Part shown: positions 9,558 to 18,149 of the stretch, one piece after another
How positions within the stretch are numbered: position 1 is the first letter of the stretch
How the letters are laid out: every line of letters begins with the position of its first letter
NCBI GenBank assembly: GCA_029054825.1
Contig: JAIDEM010000126.1
Location: forward strand, 1 to 36,851
Reading direction: 5' to 3'
Source of the DNA: Prevotella sp.
GTDB lineage: Bacteria; Bacteroidota; Bacteroidia; Bacteroidales; Bacteroidaceae
DNA: 36,851 nt
Notes under the pieces: model-generated
What the model was told of the DNA's origin: nothing
The model's input: only the letters and a program-made list of their open reading frames with translations
Databases searched by the model: none
Position numbers and translations under genes: made by a program

Positions 9558-10810
9558 AATATAGAATATCGGCACCGAATATAATAAAGACAGAGGTCAA
9601 GTTGCCTTCGTCAAAGAGCATCAGCAACAGGGCACTTGTGATATCTGCCATGGCTGGCGATTTCAGTCAGATGGACAATATCTCAGACTGTGACGACACG
9701 GATGTCATCATACGGGCACTGCATGATATGCCTGAGACCATTGACATAAAGGCGGCTGGGACAGCAATGCGCTTCCTTACGGCATATCTCTGTACATTGC
9801 CGGGAGAGACTCATGTGCTTACTGGTACGGAAAGGATGAAGCATCGGCCGATAAAGATACTTGTCGATGCCCTGCGCCGTATCGGCGCACAGATAGAGTA
9901 TGTCGGTGAGGAGGGCTATCCGCCTTTGCGCATTACGGGAAAGAGGCTCCCGGGCGGTGTGCTGTCCATTCCGGGAAATGTAAGTTCACAGTATATCTCG
10001 GCCTTGATGATGATTGGTCCTGTGATGGAGGAAGGGCTGACGCTTACACTTGAAGGAAATATTGTCTCGCATCCGTATATCGACCTGACTCTGTGTACTA
10101 TGCGCGATTTCGGTGCGGAGGCTTGCTGGACGGGTGTGGACACGATAGTGGTAAAGCCTGTGCAATATAAGCCGATACCTTATTATATAGAGAGCGATTG
10201 GAGTGCCTCAAGCTATTGGTATCAGATGATGGCAATGTATTGCAATGAAGACTGCAATATCAGACTGTTAGGAGTCATGGACGGTTCGCGGCAGGGGGAT
10301 TCGCAGGTGAAGTACATGTTCTCGATGCTTGGCGTGAAGACGACATTTGAGGCCACTCAGAAACTCGTGCCTACTGTTGCGACACTGACTTGCCATGACC
10401 GCACATTGTCTCGCATGGATTTTGACTTCACCCATCAGCCGGATCTTGCACAGACCCTCATTGCCACATGCTGTGCCTGCAATCTGCATTTCTATTTCCG
10501 TGGACTGGCTTCATTGAAGATAAAGGAGACGGACCGTATAGAGGCGATGAAGACAGAGATGCGCAAACTCGGCTTTGTCCTGCATGATTTCAACGACTCG
10601 GAATTGCGTTGGGACGGCGACAGGTGTGAGAGAATGGCAGATGCCGTGATAGAAACCTATGATGACCATCGCATGGCAATGGCGATAGCTCCTATGTCGA
10701 TAATCCTTGGACCTCTGACAATAAACCATCCTGAGGTCGTGAGCAAGTCTTATCCGCATTTTTGGGATGACCTTGCAAAGGCCGGATTCTGTATAGAAGA
10801 AGTACAGTGA
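9554..10810 (+). CDS. aroA: 3-phosphoshikimate 1-carboxyvinyltransferase
   Basis: LPSSKSISNRALVISA, AGTAMRFLTAYL, SSQYISALMM, KETDRIEAM, YDDHRMAMAIAP. Confidence 0.92.
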   Translation: MKYRISAPNIIKTEVKLPSSKSISNRALVISAMAGDFSQMDNISDCDDTDVIIRALHDMPETIDIKAAGTAMRFLTAYLCTLPGETHVLTGTERMKHRPIKILVDALRRIGAQIEYVGEEGYPPLRITGKRLPGGVLSIPGNVSSQYISALMMIGPVMEEGLTLTLEGNIVSHPYIDLTLCTMRDFGAEACWTGVDTIVVKPVQYKPIPYYIESDWSASSYWYQMMAMYCNEDCNIRLLGVMDGSRQGDSQVKYMFSMLGVKTTFEATQKLVPTVATLTCHDRTLSRMDFDFTHQPDLAQTLIATCCACNLHFYFRGLASLKIKETDRIEAMKTEMRKLGFVLHDFNDSELRWDGDRCERMADAVIETYDDHRMAMAIAPMSIILGPLTINHPEVVSKSYPHFWDDLAKAGFCIEEVQ

Positions 10811-10969
10811 GACGGTGCATTGTTGCCGTTCTGCTGTATTTCAGATGACAGAGACAATAATTCCGCATAGTTTGCGTTATACATAAAGGAGGTGTGTGGT
10901 TTGTAGAGATTGTCTGCAACACCGCTATGTCGCCTGATATGATACGAACATGACAAAACCTGCATTCCA

Positions 10970-13900
10970 TTGCTTATACTCATAGCCTCAATACTCGTTC
11001 TTGGTGTGGTATGCGCACTGTTTGGATTTCTTGCCAAAGGCGGCAAGGAACAGCCTGTTGATGCCGAACCGACATGTATCACTTGTACAGGAGAGAATGC
11101 GAAATGTGAGCAGGAATGCATGATGGAAGCTGCCATTAAGGACATCGAATACTATGATGACGAGCAGCTTGACAAGTTTCAGGGACGCCCGTCTGACGGT
11201 TATGACGATGACGAGATAGAGGAGTTCGCTGATGTCCTTTATACCTTGAAGGAAGAGGATGTTGCCGGATGGAACCGCAGTCTTATCCTTCGCAACATCA
11301 ATATACCCAATCAGTTGAAAGACGACCTTATAGCCTTGCTCTCAAAGGCTTCGGTCATTATAGCCTTTATCTTTGTCTTTGTCGGTCTGCAAGGATGCTC
11401 CACACAGAAAAATACCTCTGCTTCCCGTTGGTGGCACAGCTTCAATGCGAGATATAATACATACTTCAACGGTTCGCAGGCATACATAGAGGGCTCTCTG
11501 GAAAAGGAGAACGGCAATAAGGACAATTATACGGAGATGCTTCCGCTGTATTATGTCGGCAATAAAGCCAGTCGCGAACTGGGAAAGTCTAATTTCGAGA
11601 CAGCTATAACGAAAGCACAGAAAGCCATAAAGCAGCATTCTATAAAGAAGCGTCCGCAATGGACGAAAAGCCGTAAGAAGACGGAACGCGACATAGAATG
11701 GCTCAACCGCCGTGAATATAACCCTTTCCTGTGGAAGGCATGGATGCTCATGGGACGTTCACAGTTTCATACAGGAGCATTTGACGAGGCTGCCGCGACG
11801 TTCTCATACATGTCGAGACTGTATAAGACTCAGCCTGCAATCTACGGCAAGGCACGTGCCTGGCTGGCAAAATGCTATATAGAGCAAGACTGGCTGTATG
11901 ACGCGGAGGATGTCATACGCAATATGTCGCGCGACTCCATAGACTGGCATGCACAGAAGGAATGGGATTATACTCTTGCCGATTATTATCTCCGTACAGG
12001 AAACCTTGCGCAGTCTGCCGTGTATCTCCGTAAGGTTATCCGTCATGAGATGCGTTCCAAGCAACGTGCACGTGAGTGGTATATCCTCGGACAGGTCTAT
12101 GCCGCTATGGGCAAGAATACGGAGGCTTATGCCGCATTCCGCCGTTGTGTACGTCAGAATCCTCCTTACGAACTTGAGTTCAATGCGAGGATATCGATGA
12201 CAGAGGTTATGCCTCGCGATTTGGCTAAGTCAAAGATAGGAAAGCTCAAGTCTATGGCACGCTCAGACAAGAATGCAGAGTATCTTGATCAGGTTTATTA
12301 TGCCATAGGAAATGTCTATCTTGCCGAGAATGATACTGTCCAGGCTATTGCCGCGTATGAAAGAGGCAATAGGGAAGCCACTCGCTCTGGTATAGAGAAA
12401 GGGGTGCTGCTGCTACATCTCGGAGATCTTTATTGGCAAGTGGAGAAGTTTGGCGATGCACGTCGCTGCTATGGGGAGGCGATAGGACTGCTCGACAATG
12501 ACCGCCCTGATTACAGTCAGTTGGCGGAGCGTTCCAAAATTCTTGACATCCTTGTCCCTCACACAGACAATATCCAGTTGCAGGACTCTTTGCAAGGTCT
12601 TGCCAGAATGGACGAGAAGGAGCGTAATGCGGCGATAGACCGTGTCATAGACGCTCTTAAAAAGAAGGAAAAAGAAGAGCGTCTCAATAAGCTGGAAGAA
12701 GAGGCACAGAAGAATGCCGCACAGGGCAATGTCTCAGGCAACAATACCTCAACTATGCCGCAGGCTCCTGGAATGGGACAGACAAGCACTTTCTATTTTT
12801 ACAATCCTAATGCCGTGCAACAGGGTAAGCAGATGTTTATCCGGCAGTGGGGCAGGAGAGAGAATGCTGATGACTGGCAACGTGCAAACAAGACCGTTGT
12901 GGCTTCTGCCTCTTGGAATGATGCAGACGGTATGGATGCACGGACGGACAGTATGGATGTCGCAGGAAACGATTCTATCTCTGGTAGTGACGATATGGCG
13001 GAGCAGGCTGACTCGGCTGCTCTTGACCCGCATAAACGTGAGTATTATCTTGCACAGATTCCTTTTACAGAAGAGCAACTTGCGACTTCTAATCAGATAT
13101 TGTCTGATGCATTGTTCAATGCTGGTGTGATATTCAAGGACAAGTTGGATAATCTTCCTCTCTCGGAAAAAGAACTGAAACGCCTTTCGGCAGACTTTCC
13201 TGATTTTGAGAGAAATGATGAATTGTATTATCACCTGTTCCTGCTATATTCAAGAAAAGGGGATGTCCTCAAGGCAAGGTACTATAAAGAACTGCTTGCG
13301 GAACGCCATGCGGACTCGCAGTGGTCGAAGATAGTCAATGACCCTGACTTTGAGGATAATATGCGCTATGGCACACACAAGGAGGACTCGCTGTATGCTG
13401 AGACCTACGATGCATTCAAGGCTGATAATTTCCAGACAGTATCGCGTAACAGCCTTGTCTCTGAGACGCGGTATCCTCTCGGGGCACATCGTGACAAATT
13501 CCTTTTCATTGGCGGCATGACACGCCTCAATCAAGGCGATGCTGACAGTTGTCTCCATGCCATGGAGCGCGTCGTTGCTGAATATCCTCAGAGCGATGTC
13601 TCTCCTCTTGCAGGAATGATAATAAATGGCGTAAAGGCTGGAAGAAAACTGAGAGGGGCAAAGTTTGACATATCCAATATATGGGACTACCGCTCCACAG
13701 TGCTTTCAGAGGACGTTGATACGGCGAGCGCGTTCTCTGCCAATCCGAATGAGGAGTTTGTCTTCCTCATGACATATCATCCTGACTCTCTTAATGAAAA
13801 TCAGTTGCTTTACAATCTTGCGAAATATAATTTCACAAGCTATCTTGTACGCAATTTTGACATTGAGATAGAGAATTTCAGTGACATGCATCGTCTTTCC

Positions 13901-14731
13901 GTCAGCGGTTTCCGCAATTTCGGCGAGGCATTGGTGTATGCACGTGAGCTTTATCGTAATACACAGATTATGTCTGTTGCCAAGGGTAGCCGCAATGTTG
14001 TCATAAGCAGATCCAATCTTCCGCTTTTGGGAGCGCAGTTCAGCTACAATGACTATGACAAATTCTATTCTGCGCACTTCGCTCCTTTGCCACGACCTTC
14101 CATCGCTGTGCTGGAGGAACAGGTGGTTTCTCCAGAGCAGTATGACCCGGAGATGACACCAGTCACAGAGACCAAGGGCGATGAAGACGAGGAAAATGCT
14201 GTTCCTATAGCAGAAGAAGATAACAGTATCATTGTGTCGGAAGAGATGCCTGCTGCGCCTGAGGGTACAGAGATTTCAGATATTGTGGACGATGTACCTG
14301 TTGTGAATGACGTGCCTGCTGTAGACGATGGCGTCGTTGTTCCTACGCAGCAACCAGCAGAACAGCCGGCAGGGATGCAGGATGCATCGGTAACAGTTGT
14401 TGCAGAGCAACCGCAAGATGCTCCTGCTGATGATACAACTGTGGTAGAGCAACGACAGGAAACTTCTTCCGATGATATGACTGTAGTAGAGATGCCTCAG
14501 GAAACTCCGGTAGAAAAGGCGGTCGTTACCCCTGCTGATACAAAGAAAAAGCAGGAAGAAAAGCTGCAGACACAGAATAACGGCAATACTATACGTATGG
14601 ATATAAACAGTGATATCCTTGAGATTATAGATGAGGATGCTCCAAAAAACGAGACACCTGCCGACAGGAAAGAGGACAGCAAGAGGTCTGTAGAAAACGA
14701 TGACGAATACTTCGACTTCGATGGCTTTTGA
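10970..14731 (+). CDS. PorW/SprE-like tetratricopeptide lipoprotein with an extra N-terminal TM/Cys region
   Basis: 1253 aa; internal lipobox-like FVFVGLQGCSTQKN, WWHSFNARYNTYFNGSQAYIEG, multiple TPR-like repeats, acidic tail; adjacent to a PorX-like gene. Start codon uncertain (TTG at 10970). Confidence 0.65.
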   Translation: MLILIASILVLGVVCALFGFLAKGGKEQPVDAEPTCITCTGENAKCEQECMMEAAIKDIEYYDDEQLDKFQGRPSDGYDDDEIEEFADVLYTLKEEDVAGWNRSLILRNINIPNQLKDDLIALLSKASVIIAFIFVFVGLQGCSTQKNTSASRWWHSFNARYNTYFNGSQAYIEGSLEKENGNKDNYTEMLPLYYVGNKASRELGKSNFETAITKAQKAIKQHSIKKRPQWTKSRKKTERDIEWLNRREYNPFLWKAWMLMGRSQFHTGAFDEAAATFSYMSRLYKTQPAIYGKARAWLAKCYIEQDWLYDAEDVIRNMSRDSIDWHAQKEWDYTLADYYLRTGNLAQSAVYLRKVIRHEMRSKQRAREWYILGQVYAAMGKNTEAYAAFRRCVRQNPPYELEFNARISMTEVMPRDLAKSKIGKLKSMARSDKNAEYLDQVYYAIGNVYLAENDTVQAIAAYERGNREATRSGIEKGVLLLHLGDLYWQVEKFGDARRCYGEAIGLLDNDRPDYSQLAERSKILDILVPHTDNIQLQDSLQGLARMDEKERNAAIDRVIDALKKKEKEERLNKLEEEAQKNAAQGNVSGNNTSTMPQAPGMGQTSTFYFYNPNAVQQGKQMFIRQWGRRENADDWQRANKTVVASASWNDADGMDARTDSMDVAGNDSISGSDDMAEQADSAALDPHKREYYLAQIPFTEEQLATSNQILSDALFNAGVIFKDKLDNLPLSEKELKRLSADFPDFERNDELYYHLFLLYSRKGDVLKARYYKELLAERHADSQWSKIVNDPDFEDNMRYGTHKEDSLYAETYDAFKADNFQTVSRNSLVSETRYPLGAHRDKFLFIGGMTRLNQGDADSCLHAMERVVAEYPQSDVSPLAGMIINGVKAGRKLRGAKFDISNIWDYRSTVLSEDVDTASAFSANPNEEFVFLMTYHPDSLNENQLLYNLAKYNFTSYLVRNFDIEIENFSDMHRLSVSGFRNFGEALVYARELYRNTQIMSVAKGSRNVVISRSNLPLLGAQFSYNDYDKFYSAHFAPLPRPSIAVLEEQVVSPEQYDPEMTPVTETKGDEDEENAVPIAEEDNSIIVSEEMPAAPEGTEISDIVDDVPVVNDVPAVDDGVVVPTQQPAEQPAGMQDASVTVVAEQPQDAPADDTTVVEQRQETSSDDMTVVEMPQETPVEKAVVTPADTKKKQEEKLQTQNNGNTIRMDINSDILEIIDEDAPKNETPADRKEDSKRSVENDDEYFDFDGF

Positions 14732-14770
14732 TACAGTAGGGGATAAATGATCTTTTAATCACTTTTTGAC

Positions 14771-16393
14771 ATGACAAACGGCAAAATCCTTTGGGTAGAC
14801 GATGAGATAGAACTCCTCCGCGCCCATATCATATTTCTAGAAAAGAAAGACTACGAGGTCATAACCGTATCCAATGGCACTGACGCCATAGAGCAGTGCC
14901 AGCAACAGACATTTGACCTCATACTGCTTGACGAGATGATGCCGGGCATAACAGGACTTGAGACTCTGCAGCAGATAAAGGACATACAGCCACAGACTCC
15001 TGTCGTCATGGTCACAAAGTCAGAGGAAGAGAATATCATGGACCAAGCGATAGGGCAGAAGATAGCCGACTACCTCATAAAGCCTGTCAATCCTTCGCAG
15101 ATACTTCTCGCCTTGAAGAAGCATATACATCGGCGTGAGATAGTCACAGAGGTGACACAGACACAGTACCAGCAGTCGTTCGGACAGCTTTCCATGCAGA
15201 TTATGGACTGCCGTACACTGGCCGACTGGAAAGCGGTCTACCACCGTCTTGTGCTTTGGGAACTAGACCTGTCAGAGACGGACTCCAGGATGACGGAAAT
15301 GCTTGCTTCTCAGAAAGAGGAGGCGAATATAGGATTCGCAAAGTTCATAAAGCAGAACTACATGTCATGGGTCGACCCGAAGACATTCCTCGACTACGAC
15401 AACCGCCCGGTGCTCTCGCCGGATATATTCCGTGAATACATCTTCCCTGCGCTTGATGGCAAAGCATCCCCTGATACAAAGCAGGAGAAAGTGTTCTTCA
15501 TCGTCGTTGATAACTTCCGCTATGACCAATGGCGCATACTATCAAAGGAAATTGGGGATATGTTCGACATTGATGAAGACATGTACCTTGCAATACTCCC
15601 TACTGCCACGCAGTATGCACGCAATGCCATATTCTCTGGACTTATGCCTGAGCAGATAGAACGGATGTTCCAAGACTTGTGGGTGGATGAAGACAGCGAG
15701 GAGGGCAAAAACCTTAACGAAGAACCGCTCATACGTACCCAGATAGAGCGGTACCGCCGCAAATACTCGTTCTCTTACAATAAGGTAAACGACTCTCAGG
15801 GAGCAGAACGCTTCCTCAGTAAGTTGCCGAGTCTTGCACAGAACGATCTCAATGTTCTTGTAGTTAACTTTATAGACATGCTTTCACATGCAAGGACAGA
15901 GTCGAAGATGGTACGCGAACTTGCCAATAATGAGTCGGCATATCGCTCAATCACGCTCTCATGGTTTCGCCATTCTGTCCTTGCAGAACTTTTCCGCCTG
16001 CTCGCGCAGAGCGATTATCGTATAGTGCTGACAACAGACCACGGCTCTATCCGTTGCGGAAAACCAGTGAAAATCATAGGCGACAAGAATACCAATACCA
16101 ACCTGCGTTATAAGCTCGGCAAAAACCTTAATGTCCTTGCCAACGGTAACGGCAATGCAAAGGAGAAAGACCTCTCGAAGGAACTCTTTGTGATAAAGGA
16201 ACCTGCCAAGGCTCAACTGCCGTCCCCAAATCTCTCCACAAGCTATGTCTTCGCCACAGGCAATTCGTTCTTCGCCTATCCGAACAATTACAACTACTAT
16301 GTTTCCTATTTCAAGGACACATTCCAGCACGGAGGCATATCCATGGAAGAAATGCTTGTGCCTATCATAACATTGAAGCCACGCAGACGTTGA
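14771..16393 (+). CDS. porX: PorX-like response regulator with C-terminal PglZ (alkaline-phosphatase-like) domain
   Basis: N-terminal receiver ILWVDDEIE...LILLDEMMPGITGLE...VVMVTKSEE...DYLIKP; C-terminal FFIVVDNFRYDQW and VLTTDHGS. Confidence 0.85.
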   Translation: MTNGKILWVDDEIELLRAHIIFLEKKDYEVITVSNGTDAIEQCQQQTFDLILLDEMMPGITGLETLQQIKDIQPQTPVVMVTKSEEENIMDQAIGQKIADYLIKPVNPSQILLALKKHIHRREIVTEVTQTQYQQSFGQLSMQIMDCRTLADWKAVYHRLVLWELDLSETDSRMTEMLASQKEEANIGFAKFIKQNYMSWVDPKTFLDYDNRPVLSPDIFREYIFPALDGKASPDTKQEKVFFIVVDNFRYDQWRILSKEIGDMFDIDEDMYLAILPTATQYARNAIFSGLMPEQIERMFQDLWVDEDSEEGKNLNEEPLIRTQIERYRRKYSFSYNKVNDSQGAERFLSKLPSLAQNDLNVLVVNFIDMLSHARTESKMVRELANNESAYRSITLSWFRHSVLAELFRLLAQSDYRIVLTTDHGSIRCGKPVKIIGDKNTNTNLRYKLGKNLNVLANGNGNAKEKDLSKELFVIKEPAKAQLPSPNLSTSYVFATGNSFFAYPNNYNYYVSYFKDTFQHGGISMEEMLVPIITLKPRRR

Positions 16394-16492
16394 GAAACAT
16401 CTCCGCAGATGTCCTGTAAGCCACAAAGTTATATATGTATAAGGCGAATAGAAGGCAAATTTACGGTAAAGAGTAAAAAAACGCAAGAATTA

Positions 16493-16524
16493 TTTGGTCA
16501 GTTGAAAAAAAAACAGTACCTTTG
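16493..16524 (+). promoter_or_regulatory. Bacteroidetes-type promoter for tRNA-His
   Basis: TTTG (16493-16496) - N20 - TACCTTTG (16517-16524). Confidence 0.75.
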
Positions 16525-16598
16525 CACTCGCTTTTGAGATTGGTGCTTGAATCGTCAAGTCACGGATTCTTATCCTGTCTCATTGGTTTTATATAGAT

Positions 16599-16673
16599 GG
16601 TGCCCGTAGTTCAGTTGGTTAGAGCGTCAGATTGTGGTTCTGAAAGTCGTGGGTTCGAGCCCCACCGGGCACC
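16599..16673 (+). tRNA. tRNA-His (GTG anticodon)
   Basis: GTGCCCG/CGGGCAC acceptor stem with G-1:C73, D-loop TTCAGTTGGTTAGAGC, anticodon loop TTGTGGT, T-arm GTGGGTTCGAGCCCCAC; CCA not fully encoded. Confidence 0.92.
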
Positions 16674-16679
16674 CAATAA

Positions 16680-16717
16680 AAAAGAGGGTGCAGATTACAA
16701 ACTGCGCCCTCTTTTTG
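16680..16717 (+). terminator. rho-independent terminator after tRNA-His
   Basis: aagagggtgcag / ctgcgccctctt stem followed by a T run. Confidence 0.75.
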
Positions 16718-16836
16718 TATTTGTAAATCAAGCATTTACGGCTAATAAACGGCATTCCCCTGTGAATAAAGAAGTCAAGATAAACATCGTCCGTGTTGCC
16801 ACAAGTAGCATCTAAAAACCACAAATAATATCAAGA

Positions 16837-16869
16837 TGTTTACCCATTGTTTACCCATTGTTTACCCCG
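16837..16869. repeat. three tandem 11-bp direct repeats tgtttacccat upstream of the integrase
   Basis: tgtttacccat (16837-16847), tgtttacccat (16848-16858), tgtttaccccg (16859-16869). Confidence 0.8.
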
Positions 16870-16887
16870 ATTAGATAAATATTAGAT

Positions 16888-18090
16888 ATGGCTACATTTA
16901 AAGCGACAATAAAAAAAGACAAGATGCGTGCCGATAAGACTTGGAATGTACTCATAAGACTTACGCACGACAGGAAGACAAGGTATATATCCACAACCAT
17001 GTATGTCACCAAAAAGGATATGACCGCATCTTTCAAGATTAAGAACCAGCAAATCTTAGACAAATGTGACGACCTGATAAGGTCTTATCGGAAAAGAGCA
17101 AGCCAGCTTAATCTTGAAATGAATGACATTGACATCGACACGATTATAGACTACCTTAAAAAAAAAGATGAGAAAGCAGGCATCGACTTTATAGAGTTCT
17201 CTCGTAAATGGTGTAGCCGACACACAGAAATAAAAGGAATAAAAAACTACATGTCTGCCATCAATTCTTTTTGCTCTTTCTTCGGGCGAGAAAAGGTATT
17301 CTGCAACGAGGTGACAGTACAGAAGATGAAAGAATTTGAGAACCACTTGTCAGAGAAGAAAAGAGCACAGTCTTTATATTGCAATGCCATCATGCGCCTA
17401 TTCTCGGAGGCACGAGACTGCTATAATGATGAAGACAACGACATCATAAGGATAAAGCAGAATTTATCGAAATTCAAGCCGAAACATCAGAATACCGCCG
17501 AGAAAAGAGCACTCTCCGAGGATGTTATAAGACGGATATTCTCCTTGCCATATCTAAACATAAAGGTGAAAGGGCAACAGTGCCGCAGAGACCTTGCAAA
17601 AGACTGCTTCATGCTTTCGTTCTGCTTGATGGGCATGAACTCAGCAGACTTGTATAACGCAGAGGAATATGACGGCGAATATATCACCTATTGCCGAACC
17701 AAAACCAAAGACCGCAGGAACGACAAAGCAAAGATGGTCGTAAAAGTTCACCCAGCAATTAAGCATCTGGTCGAGAAATACCAAGGCAAAAGCAAAGTGT
17801 TCAACTTCAGTGAACGCTTCTCCTCAATGAGCGATTTGAACAGGGCTGTCAATATAGGTCTAAAAGAAATAGGGAAAGAGATAGGGGTCGAAAATCTCCA
17901 ATACTACGCTGCAAGGCACTCAATGGCTACTATAGCTATTAATAGGGTAGGGATTAACAAGTACATCGTCAATGACATGCTGTGTCATACAGACAGCGCA
18001 ATGAAAGTCACGGATTTATATATTCAAAAGGACTACACGATAATAAATGATGCAAACACCAAGCTTATAGACTACATCTTGCGTGATTAA
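16888..18090 (+). CDS. tyrosine recombinase / phage integrase
   Basis: C-terminal YYAARHSMAT, MLCHTDSAMKVTDLYIQ; N-terminal Arm-DNA-binding-like region; directly after a tRNA. Confidence 0.9.
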   Translation: MATFKATIKKDKMRADKTWNVLIRLTHDRKTRYISTTMYVTKKDMTASFKIKNQQILDKCDDLIRSYRKRASQLNLEMNDIDIDTIIDYLKKKDEKAGIDFIEFSRKWCSRHTEIKGIKNYMSAINSFCSFFGREKVFCNEVTVQKMKEFENHLSEKKRAQSLYCNAIMRLFSEARDCYNDEDNDIIRIKQNLSKFKPKHQNTAEKRALSEDVIRRIFSLPYLNIKVKGQQCRRDLAKDCFMLSFCLMGMNSADLYNAEEYDGEYITYCRTKTKDRRNDKAKMVVKVHPAIKHLVEKYQGKSKVFNFSERFSSMSDLNRAVNIGLKEIGKEIGVENLQYYAARHSMATIAINRVGINKYIVNDMLCHTDSAMKVTDLYIQKDYTIINDANTKLIDYILRD

Positions 18091-18104
18091 GATATATTAA
18101 AATT

Positions 18105-18146
18105 AGCGAGGTCGTATCAAAATTGCTGATACGACCTCGCTTTTTT
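18105..18146. terminator. bidirectional terminator between the integrase and the converging late region
   Basis: agcgaggtcgtatca / tgatacgacctcgct perfect 15-bp inverted repeat with flanking T/A runs. Confidence 0.85.
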
Positions 18147-18149
18147 ATT

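Noticed and set aside
14771-16393. PglZ domain as a sign of BREX
   Set aside because: The protein is a receiver-PglZ fusion (PorX layout) beside a PorW/SprE-like gene; no BREX partners nearby.
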